Origin: an uncultured Burkholderiales bacterium | Lineage (GTDB): Bacteria; Pseudomonadota; Gammaproteobacteria; Burkholderiales; Burkholderiaceae_C | DNA length: 5,667 bases | Assembly: GCA_903856875.1 (NCBI GenBank) | Contig: CAIODE010000569.1 | Span: 1-5,667 of the forward strand | Direction of reading: 5' to 3' | In this document: positions 1 through 5,667 of the stretch, one piece after another | Layout: each line of letters starts with the position of its first letter | Numbering within the stretch: position 1 is the stretch's first letter | Position numbers and translations under genes: made by a program | Notes under the pieces: generated by a model | The model's database searches: none | The model's input: the letters and a program-made list of their open reading frames with translations, nothing else | What the model was told of the DNA's origin: nothing

Positions 1-331
1 CCTCATGCCGCTTATTTTGCTGTTCTGCGTGGTCGGTACATTTGCCATCAACAACTCCATGTTTGAAGTCGGTGTCATGTTGGTTGCCGGCATTTTGGCC
101 TATGTTTTAGAAGCCAATCATTTCCCCATTGCACCGGCTATTTTGGGGGTGGTACTGGGCGGCATGCTAGAAGAAAATTTCATCACCTCCATGATCAAAG
201 CCAACGGCGATTTAAGTGCTTTTTTTGCACGTCCTATTGCGCTAAGCCTTGCCGTGTTGAGCATCTTGGTATGGACATGGCCTTTGATTGCCAAGTTATG
301 GTCCAAACCAAGCCCTTCTCAAATGGCCTGA
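1..331 (+). CDS. tctA: TctA-family tripartite tricarboxylate transporter permease, C-terminal part
   Basis: This is the C-terminal end of the large membrane subunit of a tripartite tricarboxylate (TTT) carrier, which works with a small membrane subunit (TctB) and a periplasmic binding protein (TctC) to import carboxylates by secondary transport. About 109 codons are visible; the 5' part lies outside the window, so the ATG at 5 is internal. Hydrophobic stretches lie near 5-70, 75-160 and 230-300. Typical TctA features are the FPIAPAILGVVLG segment, the following MLEEN, and ARP just before the last membrane segment (positions about 115-240). The frame ends with TGA at 329-331, and its last 13 bases overlap the end of the convergent dehydrogenase gene. 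TctB and TctC are not visible, so the substrate cannot be told; tricarboxylates, dicarboxylates and aromatic acids are all known for the family. Family assignment is firm, and the gene name stands for the family only. Confidence 0.88.
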   Translation, partial: LMPLILLFCVVGTFAINNSMFEVGVMLVAGILAYVLEANHFPIAPAILGVVLGGMLEENFITSMIKANGDLSAFFARPIALSLAVLSILVWTWPLIAKLWSKPSPSQMA

Positions 332-1365
332 GGTGCCTCAAGCTTGAGTTTGCTGGCCCATGGCAACAGCATGGGCATGATGCTCGGATACAGCGTCAAA
401 CCATTTAAGAGGCTTTCAGCTTTATGTTGCAGGCCTCTTTCACCAGGTGTCCTGACTGGCTGGCCAGGCTTGGCGGGTGTCGAGTTGTGGCAATTGGCCA
501 CGACTTGATCCATTTGCCTCTCATAGGCACCTTTGCCTGCAAATGCATGGGGGTCCATGATCTGTAGAAAAACAGTGGCGCCCCAGCCCTCAACAGGATC
601 AGCGCGGCCATGTCCCGCCAAGCCACCCGTCAAGGCCTCGACCATCAAACTTAAACCATAGCCTTTGTGGCCTGAATCCATGCCACCTAAAGGCAGGATG
701 GTGCCTTTGGGCTCCTGAAAGAGCACGCCCGGATCGGTACTTGGGTGGCCATGGCCGTCCATCACCCATGCTGCAGGAAGCGGTTTTTTCTCTGCAAACA
801 AACGGTTGGTCATGCCGTTGGTGGTGGCGGAAGTAGACACATCCACCATGATGGGCATCTGAGAGGTGGGAAAGCCATACGACACAGGGTTGGGTGTGAA
901 GACTGCGTCTAAACCCCCAAAAGGTGCGACACTTTTAGAGTTGGGATCTGAGCAATGCAACTGCATCAGCATGCCCTGATCTGTGGCGCGTTGGTGGTAC
1001 GCCGCTAGGCATGCTATGTGGTGACTGCGCCTGATCACAACCGTACAGGTGCCCTGCAATTTTGCGCGATCGATGGCCACTTGCATGGCTTGCAAGACCA
1101 ACCAGGGGCCAGGTAATCGATTGCCATCCCAAGTAAGGGCTGCTGGAAAGTCAGAAACAACAGCCGGCTCACCTTCGGTGCGCATGCTGCCTTTTTCAAT
1201 TTCTGCCAAGTAGGGGGCCAGCAAAGCAAGTCCGTGGGTTGTATGACCCAGCAAGTCACCCTCTACCAATACTTCGGCCACAGACTTTGCTTTGTCAACG
1301 GGGAGACCCGCTGACTGAAGCAAGTTGACTGCAAATGAGATGAGTTCAGTTGATTTGTATTTCAT
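319..1365 (-). CDS. Ldh-family NAD(P)-dependent 2-hydroxyacid dehydrogenase (malate/L-lactate/ureidoglycolate type)
   Basis: A complete 348-residue protein of the Ldh_2 superfamily, which includes malate/sulfolactate dehydrogenases, ureidoglycolate dehydrogenase (AllD) and DpkA-type imine reductases. These soluble enzymes interconvert 2-hydroxy acids and 2-oxo acids with NAD(P). Family marks seen in order are GDLLGHTTHGL (36-46), the likely catalytic His in RRSHHIA (H116 by motif alignment), APFGG and PNPVSYGFPT (147-167), VDVSTSA (174-180), the DGHGHPSTDP turn (203-212), SGHKGYGLSLMVEAL (231-245) and the late PGERG. Length is normal and no break is visible. The ATG at 1365 has no strong ribosome site; the bases before it read GATCCTTT. 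The 3' end overlaps the TctA gene by 13 bases. A carrier gene next to a hydroxyacid dehydrogenase suggests catabolism of an imported acid, but the two genes face each other and cannot share a transcript. Substrate is unassigned; an imine reductase role is also possible. Confidence 0.9.
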   Translation of the reverse strand: MKYKSTELISFAVNLLQSAGLPVDKAKSVAEVLVEGDLLGHTTHGLALLAPYLAEIEKGSMRTEGEPAVVSDFPAALTWDGNRLPGPWLVLQAMQVAIDRAKLQGTCTVVIRRSHHIACLAAYHQRATDQGMLMQLHCSDPNSKSVAPFGGLDAVFTPNPVSYGFPTSQMPIMVDVSTSATTNGMTNRLFAEKKPLPAAWVMDGHGHPSTDPGVLFQEPKGTILPLGGMDSGHKGYGLSLMVEALTGGLAGHGRADPVEGWGATVFLQIMDPHAFAGKGAYERQMDQVVANCHNSTPAKPGQPVRTPGERGLQHKAESLLNGLTLYPSIMPMLLPWASKLKLEAPQAI

Positions 1366-1405
1366 AAAGGATCACATGCCGTTAACATACAACCTTACCG
1401 CAAAG

Positions 1406-1410
1406 TGGAG
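1406..1410 (+). promoter_or_regulatory. Ribosome binding site of the SET-domain gene
   Basis: TGGAG lies five bases before the ATG at 1416. It supports that start over the GTG/TTG codons around it, and it lies inside the 50-base gap between the divergent dehydrogenase and SET genes. I see no convincing -35/-10 pair for either gene within that gap; any promoters probably reach into the first codons of the opposite gene. Confidence 0.6.
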
Positions 1411-1415
1411 CAGTA

Positions 1416-1838
1416 ATGGCCATCGACAAAACAAGAATTTTAAAACACCTTCAAACCGAGGTGTACTGTCGACTAGGCGTTTCACCCATTCACGGCATTG
1501 GCGTATTTGCCATTAGAGACATTCCCAAAGGGATCCAGCCCTTGGTCAGTTTGCTTAAAATCAAAGAGTTTTCTTTTTCCAAAAAAGAAATCAAAAAAAT
1601 ACCGGCCAGTGTTCAAAAAGAAGTTCGTATGTTTTGCTACTACGACAAAGACGAACACCTTATTCCATCCATTGGCCTTAACGCAATGAACATGGCTTTT
1701 TACATGAATCACTCTAAAAAGCCCAATATCAAATACTTAAAAAACAATACGCTTTTGTCGCTCAGGAAAATCAAAGCGGGTGAAGAATTGTTTTTTGACT
1801 ACGACCTGGCGTTTGACGAAGAACATCACTTTGGATGA
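1416..1838 (+). CDS. Small SET-domain protein (putative protein lysine methyltransferase)
   Basis: A 140-residue protein that is essentially one SET domain, the fold of S-adenosylmethionine-dependent protein lysine methyltransferases. Visible motifs are HGIGVFAIRDIPKG (26-39, the N-terminal SET strand with its G-x-G), MNHSKKPN (97-104, matching the NHS-x-x-PN cofactor/knot motif) and IKAGEELFFDYD (119-130, matching the GEEL-x-x-DY motif with the catalytic-type Tyr129). There is no cysteine-rich post-SET region, as is common in short bacterial members. The protein is rich in Lys (IKEFSFSKKEIKKI). By hand count the gene is about 39% G+C, clearly lower than sampled stretches of the neighbours (mostly 42-58%), which suggests acquisition by transfer or relaxed selection. 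It is divergent from the dehydrogenase gene and ends 20 bases from the convergent transferase-like gene. The target is unknown; ribosomal proteins, DNA-binding proteins or a free metabolite are all possible. Confidence 0.87.
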   Translation: MAIDKTRILKHLQTEVYCRLGVSPIHGIGVFAIRDIPKGIQPLVSLLKIKEFSFSKKEIKKIPASVQKEVRMFCYYDKDEHLIPSIGLNAMNMAFYMNHSKKPNIKYLKNNTLLSLRKIKAGEELFFDYDLAFDEEHHFG

Positions 1839-1858
1839 TGACTCAGCATCCCATCACT

Positions 1859-2731
1859 TCATTTTGGTCTTTTGATCTGATTCCAAACATCAGGGCTGAA
1901 GTCGGTGTGCAAGGGTGATTGGGTATCCAAGGCCAATGGGTGATTTTCATCGGTCATGGCCACAGCAAAGATAGGTTCAAAATGGGTCACAAACAAGGCC
2001 TTGTAACCATAATCGTCGACGGGCCCTAAGTTGTAACAAAGGTAGCCATTCTTGGCTGCCCACTTTGAAGCCAGCAAACAGGCAAAGATGCCGGGTGACC
2101 TGTTTTTATAAAGCGGGTTCCACTGACAAAAACTGCCATAAACTTGTTTGCGCTCTGGCAACAACAGAGAGACATCCGTGAGAACCAAATCGCCTTCTTC
2201 AGAAAATGCGCGAATGATCAACACATCCAAATTTTGAATGTAGTCCACAAAGCCTGCCACCTCTTCAGGGTGAATATAGTAGGCTTCAAAGTGAACACCC
2301 CCCATTTCATAAACATCTTCGACGGTCAAGGTATGCCCAGGCACCACACTTTCAGTGACAGTCAGCCTTTTGCACAATTTTTCCAATTCTTTGAATTTAC
2401 GCTGCCGCCTGGGTTCGGTCCAGAAGCCCTCTGCAGCCACATCAACCAATCCGTATTTGTCATTGATAGGCACGCCATAAGGGCTTTCAGGGGGGACCGC
2501 ATAAACGATGAAGGGCTTGGCGGCCATTTGCAACATCTCAGGCGTGACATCGATGTAGGGACACAAGGCATCCCATCTGGAGGTGAAGTACAAAATGTCT
2601 TCGTGGTAACTTTCTACGCACAAATTGTCTTGGTTCCAAGTTTGGTAACCCACCCGCATGTCGTCCACCTCTAAAGCCACGTCAACATGGAAGTCTTCAG
2701 CGGCAAGAAGATTGCTTGGGCTATCACTCAT
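1859..2731 (-). CDS. Ate1/Bpt-like GNAT-fold transferase homologue, function unknown
   Basis: A 290-residue protein without a signal peptide or membrane segment. I do not recognise a named family with certainty. Residues about 195-250 recall the C-terminal GNAT half of arginyl/leucyl-tRNA-protein transferases (Ate1, Bpt): a short strand with YGSFCQW, then YKNRSPGIFACLLASKWA (the place where Bpt has RSLGTYAIL and a helix), then GYLCYNLG (Bpt: YLYLGYW) and YGYKALF (Bpt: a YK motif before the final strand). Residues 1-150 show no cysteine cluster of the kind that begins Ate1/Bpt. Instead, that kind of sequence is found in the upstream gene, whose end overlaps this start by 8 bases, so the two are almost surely co-translated. 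The ribosome site before the ATG at 2731 is weak (GAAGAA). The product could transfer an amino acid or acyl group to a protein or peptide, or it could be a GNAT-fold protein with another job. The gene is certain; the family call is a motif-based inference. Confidence 0.6.
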   Translation of the reverse strand: MSDSPSNLLAAEDFHVDVALEVDDMRVGYQTWNQDNLCVESYHEDILYFTSRWDALCPYIDVTPEMLQMAAKPFIVYAVPPESPYGVPINDKYGLVDVAAEGFWTEPRRQRKFKELEKLCKRLTVTESVVPGHTLTVEDVYEMGGVHFEAYYIHPEEVAGFVDYIQNLDVLIIRAFSEEGDLVLTDVSLLLPERKQVYGSFCQWNPLYKNRSPGIFACLLASKWAAKNGYLCYNLGPVDDYGYKALFVTHFEPIFAVAMTDENHPLALDTQSPLHTDFSPDVWNQIKRPK

Positions 2732-3170
2732 GCTTATATTTCTTCAGGTGGCTGGGTTGGCGCAATGGCACCAATTCAAAAAAGTCCAAATCAATCTCAT
2801 GGTTCCTGCTTAAGAACTTGGGGTCGACAATCGCCATTTCTTCAATGAGTGTGTTCATCTCACGAAAGTGATTGGAAGCATCACTGTCTGAATCTTTGAG
2901 TTGCCGCTTGTATTCAGGCAACAAAGGGCATGCGGCATCGAAGTAATATTTTTTAACCTGCGGATCAAATGACAAAGGGTACAACTTACAACTCAAAGGT
3001 TTACTTTCACCCAAAGTGCAGCCTTTCTCGCCCAAGTACTCACAGCGATCTTCAATGCACAAATGTCGAAACACTTTGGTTTCTTTCTGAGTGAGGGTAA
3101 TCTCGAGTGTTCCAAAGCCTGAATCGACGTTGCAACAACTCTGACACTTAGCACAATGGTCGAAAAGCAA
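2724..3170 (-). CDS. YkgJ-family (UPF0153-type) cysteine-cluster protein
   Basis: A 148-residue soluble protein with nine cysteines, all in the first 81 residues. C6-x2-C9-x2-C12-C13 opens the protein. C38, C43 and C51 follow in a CEYLGEKGC context, then KPLSCKLYPL with C61, and C81. This C-x2-C-x2-CC plus C-x-L-x-C-x-KP-x-C-x-PL layout is that of the YkgJ/UPF0153 family, thought to bind iron or zinc; related cysteine clusters occur in the flagellin lysine methylase FliB. The C-terminal 60 residues are charged and have no recognisable motif. The start is TTG at 3168-3170: the same frame has a TGA at 3183-3185 just upstream, no ATG lies before the first cysteine, and GAGGA sits seven bases before the TTG. 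It is the first gene of a two-gene operon with the transferase-like gene, whose start overlaps its stop. Role unknown; a metal-bound partner or cofactor protein for that neighbour is an inference. Confidence 0.85.
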   Translation of the reverse strand: MLFDHCAKCQSCCNVDSGFGTLEITLTQKETKVFRHLCIEDRCEYLGEKGCTLGESKPLSCKLYPLSFDPQVKKYYFDAACPLLPEYKRQLKDSDSDASNHFREMNTLIEEMAIVDPKFLSRNHEIDLDFFELVPLRQPSHLKKYKHE

Positions 3171-3177
3171 GCAACAG

Positions 3178-3182
3178 TCCTC
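3178..3182 (-). promoter_or_regulatory. Ribosome binding site deciding a TTG start
   Basis: On the minus strand GAGGA ends seven bases before the TTG at 3170. With the in-frame TGA just upstream, this settles TTG as the start of the cysteine-cluster gene. Confidence 0.65.
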
Positions 3183-3208
3183 AGGTCAAACAAAATGAAT
3201 TTGCTTTC

Positions 3209-3238
3209 ATTATGTATCAATGATGGCATGCAAAACAA
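3209..3238 (-). promoter_or_regulatory. Candidate promoter for the cysteine-cluster operon
   Basis: On the minus strand CATAAT (3209-3214, five of six to the sigma-70 -10 box) lies 18 bases after TTGTTT (3233-3238, a weak -35). Transcription would begin near 3202, giving a leader of about 30 bases that contains the GAGGA site. No other -10-like box in the gap fits as well, but the -35 match is only three of six. Confidence 0.35.
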
Positions 3239-3256
3239 GAAGTCCAAAAGAGCTGA

Positions 3257-3275
3257 CTTTGATTGTCCTTTGATT
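3257..3275. repeat. Direct repeat CTTTGATT x2, 11 bases apart
   Basis: CTTTGATT occurs at 3257-3264 and again at 3268-3275. The spacing is about one helical turn, and the second copy overlaps the candidate -35 box of the aminotransferase gene. It could be a regulator half-site pair or chance. Confidence 0.4.
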
Positions 3276-3297
3276 CCCCGTTAAGTCACCTTAAAAT
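3270..3297 (+). promoter_or_regulatory. Candidate sigma-70 promoter of the aminotransferase gene
   Basis: TTGATT (3270-3275, four of six) and TAAAAT (3292-3297, five of six) are separated by 16 bases. Transcription would begin near 3304, leaving a short leader before the ATG at 3331. No clear Shine-Dalgarno sequence is seen in that leader. Confidence 0.45.
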
Positions 3298-3330
3298 CTA
3301 CCCAAAATTCAAGCACCGATTGGTTTTCAC

Positions 3331-4518
3331 ATGAAGCATCCCGCCTATCGAATGGAGGGGGTCGACACCCCCATCATCCCTACCATTGCCGCATTTGTGC
3401 GCAACAACCCCGGCACCATTTCTTTGGGTCAGGGCGTTGTCAATTACGGCCCTCCGCATCAAGCCATTGCAGCCCTGCCCAGCCTGATGGGCGATGGCAG
3501 CCTCCATAAATACCTTGGCGTCAGCGGCCACCCTGGTTTGGTTGAAGTCATTCACAACAAACTGGCACAAGAAAACCAAATCAAACTTGGAACAGAAGCC
3601 ATGGTCATGGTGACTGCCGGTAGCAACATGGCTTTCTTAAACTCTGTTTTAGCCGTGGCCGATCCTGGCGATGAGTTCATCTTGCCCATGCCGTTTTATT
3701 TCAATCAAGAAATGGCCATTCGCATGTGTGGTTGCATACCGGTGCCCGTGCCCACACACCCAGACTGGAGCCTCAATGTGGAGGCCATGGCTGCAGCCAT
3801 TACGCCTCGCACCCGTGCCATTTTGACGGTATCACCCAACAATCCAACAGGCGCTGTTTATTCAGAAGCATCTCTAAGGGCTGTCAATGCACTTTGCGCG
3901 CAGCATGGGCTCTATCACTTTAGCGACGAAGCCTACGAGTATTTCACTTATGAAGGCACCAAGCACTTTTCTCCCGCAAGCATTCCGGGCGCCATGAATC
4001 ACACCTTGTCGTTTTATTCCATGTCTAAAAACTTTGGCATGGCCAGTTGGCGTGTAGGCTACGTGGTGTTTCCCGCCAACTTGTTTGATGCCATGAACAA
4101 AGTGCAAGACACCAACCTCATTTGCGCGCCTATGCCCTCTCAGTTATTGGCCATTGAGGCTCTCAAGCTGGGACGGAACTGGGTTGAACCCAAAGTCAAA
4201 GCCTTAAGCGAAGTCCGTCAAACTGTTTACAAAGCGCTAGAAGGCTTAAGCGAGTTGGTTCAGTTTCCGCAGACGCAAGGTGCTTTCTATGTACTGATGA
4301 AGCTGCCAGGCTTGGCTGAAGGCACCCAAGCCATTGAATTCAATCGCGTCATGACTGAAAAATTCAAGGTCGCTTCTATTCCAGGCTTTGCATTTGGCTT
4401 GACCAACACCCAAGAAGCTAACTATCAACGCTTGTCCTATGGTGCTTTAGAAGCCGCTAGCGTGGCAGAGGGGGTCCAGAGGTATGTAGCGGCAGTGAAA
4501 GATTGGTACGGCGCTTAA
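3331..4518 (+). CDS. Class I/II PLP-dependent aminotransferase
   Basis: A complete 395-residue cytoplasmic fold-type I aminotransferase that moves an amino group between an amino acid and a 2-oxo acid using pyridoxal phosphate. Family marks in order are SLGQG (31-35), KYLGVSGHPGL (60-70), TAGSN (95-99, cofactor phosphate region), SPNNPTG (168-174), SDEAYEYF (198-205, Asp199 for the ring nitrogen and Tyr202), SMSKNFGMASWRVGY (230-244, with Lys233 as the Schiff-base lysine and Arg241 for phosphate) and YQRLSYG (365-371, Arg367 as the likely substrate carboxylate arginine). All expected active-site residues are present and the length is typical. It stands alone on its strand; the gap upstream is shared with the divergent cysteine-cluster operon, and its stop is 19 bases from that of the convergent DUF1178 gene. 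Aspartate, aromatic and kynurenine-type aminotransferases share these motifs, so the substrate is not assigned. Confidence 0.93.
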   Translation: MKHPAYRMEGVDTPIIPTIAAFVRNNPGTISLGQGVVNYGPPHQAIAALPSLMGDGSLHKYLGVSGHPGLVEVIHNKLAQENQIKLGTEAMVMVTAGSNMAFLNSVLAVADPGDEFILPMPFYFNQEMAIRMCGCIPVPVPTHPDWSLNVEAMAAAITPRTRAILTVSPNNPTGAVYSEASLRAVNALCAQHGLYHFSDEAYEYFTYEGTKHFSPASIPGAMNHTLSFYSMSKNFGMASWRVGYVVFPANLFDAMNKVQDTNLICAPMPSQLLAIEALKLGRNWVEPKVKALSEVRQTVYKALEGLSELVQFPQTQGAFYVLMKLPGLAEGTQAIEFNRVMTEKFKVASIPGFAFGLTNTQEANYQRLSYGALEAASVAEGVQRYVAAVKDWYGA

Positions 4519-4537
4519 AAATGCTTTTCAAGAAGGC

Positions 4538-5095
4538 CTACTGAAGTCCACCCTTGAGGGCTTCGGGCACTGGCAAAGGCAATACATCAATGCCTTCGTC
4601 CAGAAGATCCTGCGTTTCTTCCAACGAAGCCTTACCGCGAATATTTCTTTCTTTCGATTCACCGTAGTGCATCTTTCGCGCTTCTTCTGCAAAGTTTTTG
4701 CCAACATCCTCGGTATTGGCCATCACATGTTTCACCATCTTCATCCATGCCGCTTGCATAAGTTGCATGGATTCTGGATTGGCATGCGCCACTGGCAGAC
4801 TGCTTGAATTGGCATCGTCCATTGTGGGATTTATGATGGCTGGCAAATGAGACGATCCTTCAACACTCGCACCTGCCGACTCTGCATGCTCAGTGCCAGC
4901 ATCAGAATTCAATTGTTTGGGTTCTGCAGCACCTAAATTCAAACGCGGCGCAGAAGGCAGTTTGCGCACTTCAGTGTTGGCGCACAGGGGACAGGCCACC
5001 AATTCCCTTTCACGCTGGGATTGAAAGTCTTCCTCAGAGCCAAACCAGCCCTCAAAGGTGTGCATTCCTGCGCACTGGAGGTTAAGGACTTTCAT
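4538..5095 (-). CDS. DUF1178 family zinc-ribbon-like protein
   Basis: A 185-residue soluble protein of the proteobacterial DUF1178 family, function unknown. The N-terminal part MKVLNLQCAGMHTFEGWF with SEEDFQSQ and ACPLC (residues 1-38) is the family signature. C8, H12, C35 and C38 could form a small zinc ribbon. The middle (about 55-105) is an Ala/Ser/Asn-rich, probably disordered linker. The C-terminal part is again conserved, with NFAEEARKMHYGE (134-146) and NIRGKASLEETQDLLDEGI (151-169), followed by LPLPVPEAL. The start is ATG at 5095, and the stop is TAG. It lies 24 bases downstream of nuoN on the same strand and is probably read from the nuo operon transcript. In other Burkholderiales, as I recall, a DUF2818 gene and a NUDIX gene sit between the two; neither is here. 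Confidence 0.9.
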   Translation of the reverse strand: MKVLNLQCAGMHTFEGWFGSEEDFQSQRERELVACPLCANTEVRKLPSAPRLNLGAAEPKQLNSDAGTEHAESAGASVEGSSHLPAIINPTMDDANSSSLPVAHANPESMQLMQAAWMKMVKHVMANTEDVGKNFAEEARKMHYGESKERNIRGKASLEETQDLLDEGIDVLPLPVPEALKGGLQ

Positions 5096-5119
5096 ACGAG
5101 TCCAAGCGATCGGCCATGC

Positions 5120-5667
5120 TCAATTGGCCAGCATCTGGGCTACTGAGCGGGCGCACAGTGACATCAAAGCGCCAGGCACAATGCCCAAGATCAAGACCAA
5201 CAAGCCATTGAGGGACAAGACAATGCGCACATCTGCGTCAGCCGTGACTGTGGTGGCTGTGACGGCTTCATCAAAGTACATGACCTTGACAACGCGCAAG
5301 TAGTAGAAAGCGCCAATGAGCGACATGGCCACTGCAAACACGGCCAATGCGATGTCGGCTGTATGGCCAGAAGCGATCAAGGCCTGCAACACCGAGAGCT
5401 TGGCATAGAAACCCACCATGGGGGGAATGCCAGCCAAGGAGAACATGCAGACGGCCATGACGCCTGCATACAAAGGGCTGCGATTGTTCAAGCCCGCCAG
5501 ATCGGTAATTTCTTCGCTCTCAAAACCTTGACGGGCCAAGAGCAAGATGATGCCAAAGCTTGCCAATGTGGTTAGGACGTAACCTACGACATAGAACATG
5601 GCAGAGCTGTAGGCATTGGCGCCCATGGCAGCATTGCCGCTGACCACGCCCGACATCAAGCCGATCA
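5120..5667 (-). CDS. nuoN: NADH-quinone oxidoreductase subunit N (NuoN), C-terminal part
   Basis: The last 181 complete codons of NuoN, an antiporter-like membrane subunit of respiratory complex I, which couples NADH oxidation and quinone reduction to proton pumping. The 5' end is beyond the window; the frame stays open to base 5667. Visible marks are the EEITDLAGL loop and a membrane segment with [17 protein letters not shown], the conserved region that carries a lysine important for proton transfer. An [13 protein letters not shown] segment and a final hydrophobic helix before the stop (TGA at 5120-5122) follow. At least four membrane helices are visible in this part. NuoN is normally the last gene of the nuoA-N cluster, which fits the DUF1178 gene following it directly. 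Length beyond the window and the promoter cannot be judged. Confidence 0.95.
   Translation of the reverse strand, partial: IGLMSGVVSGNAAMGANAYSSAMFYVVGYVLTTLASFGIILLLARQGFESEEITDLAGLNNRSPLYAGVMAVCMFSLAGIPPMVGFYAKLSVLQALIASGHTADIALAVFAVAMSLIGAFYYLRVVKVMYFDEAVTATTVTADADVRIVLSLNGLLVLILGIVPGALMSLCARSVAQMLAN

Noticed and set aside
1325..1415. Promoter pairs for the dehydrogenase and SET genes (for example TTGACT at 1325-1330).
   Set aside because: No -10-like box lies at a 16-18 base distance from any -35-like box that I could find, so no promoter is called.
1833..1851. Possible bidirectional terminator, GGATG/CATCC, between the SET and transferase-like genes.
   Set aside because: Only five base pairs with a nine-base loop, and no T-run follows on either strand.
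2144..2674. Open frame of 176 codons on the plus strand.
   Set aside because: It lies wholly inside the transferase-like gene on the other strand, has no ribosome site, and its His/Phe/Gln-rich product has no recognisable motif. It is a shadow frame.
2993..3247. Open frame of 84 codons on the minus strand overlapping the cysteine-cluster gene in another frame.
   Set aside because: The overlapping frame carries a clear cysteine-cluster family pattern and a good ribosome site; this one has neither.
3298..3579. Open frame of 93 codons on the minus strand at the aminotransferase 5' end.
   Set aside because: It is antisense to well-conserved aminotransferase codons and covers that gene's leader, with no motif of its own.
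4519..4540. Possible terminator hairpin between the aminotransferase and DUF1178 genes (GCTTTT/GAAGGC).
   Set aside because: The stem has six pairs with two G-U wobbles on the plus strand, a three-base loop and no T-run after it on either strand.

Overview
The window looks like chromosomal DNA from a betaproteobacterium, most likely order Burkholderiales (Comamonadaceae-like). The clues are a TctA-type carrier permease and the end of a NADH dehydrogenase (nuo) operon, whose last gene nuoN is followed by a DUF1178 zinc-ribbon gene. G+C is moderate: 60-base stretches counted by hand give roughly 42-58%. The order is inferred from gene content, not proven. Coding density is very high and there is no mobile element, RNA gene or CRISPR array. 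The longest gap between genes is 160 bases.

Left part (1-1365): the C-terminal end of a TctA-family membrane permease (+) runs into a complete Ldh-family NAD(P)-dependent 2-hydroxyacid dehydrogenase (-). The two 3' ends overlap by 13 bases. The neighbourhood suggests uptake of a carboxylate and oxidation of a hydroxy-acid, but the substrate is not readable.

Middle part (1366-3330): a small, AT-rich SET-domain protein (+) is divergent from the dehydrogenase. It converges on a two-gene minus-strand operon. The first gene of that operon encodes a YkgJ-type cysteine-cluster protein with a TTG start. The second overlaps it by 8 bases and encodes a 290-residue protein whose C-terminal half resembles the GNAT fold of Ate1/Bpt aminoacyl-tRNA-protein transferases. 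This is the least ordinary part of the window. A cysteine-cluster protein translated just ahead of a transferase-like protein recalls the N-to-C order of Ate1/Bpt, which have a cysteine-bearing N-terminal domain before their GNAT domain.

Right part (3331-5667): a complete class I/II PLP-dependent aminotransferase (+) has its own promoter candidate. Its 3' end faces the DUF1178 gene (-), which lies 24 bases behind nuoN (-, 5' part outside the window).

Several genes may act on amino acids, proteins or organic acids (dehydrogenase, aminotransferase, SET protein, transferase-like protein), but alternating strands mean only two co-transcribed pairs can be supported: nuoN with DUF1178, and the cysteine-cluster gene with the transferase-like gene.
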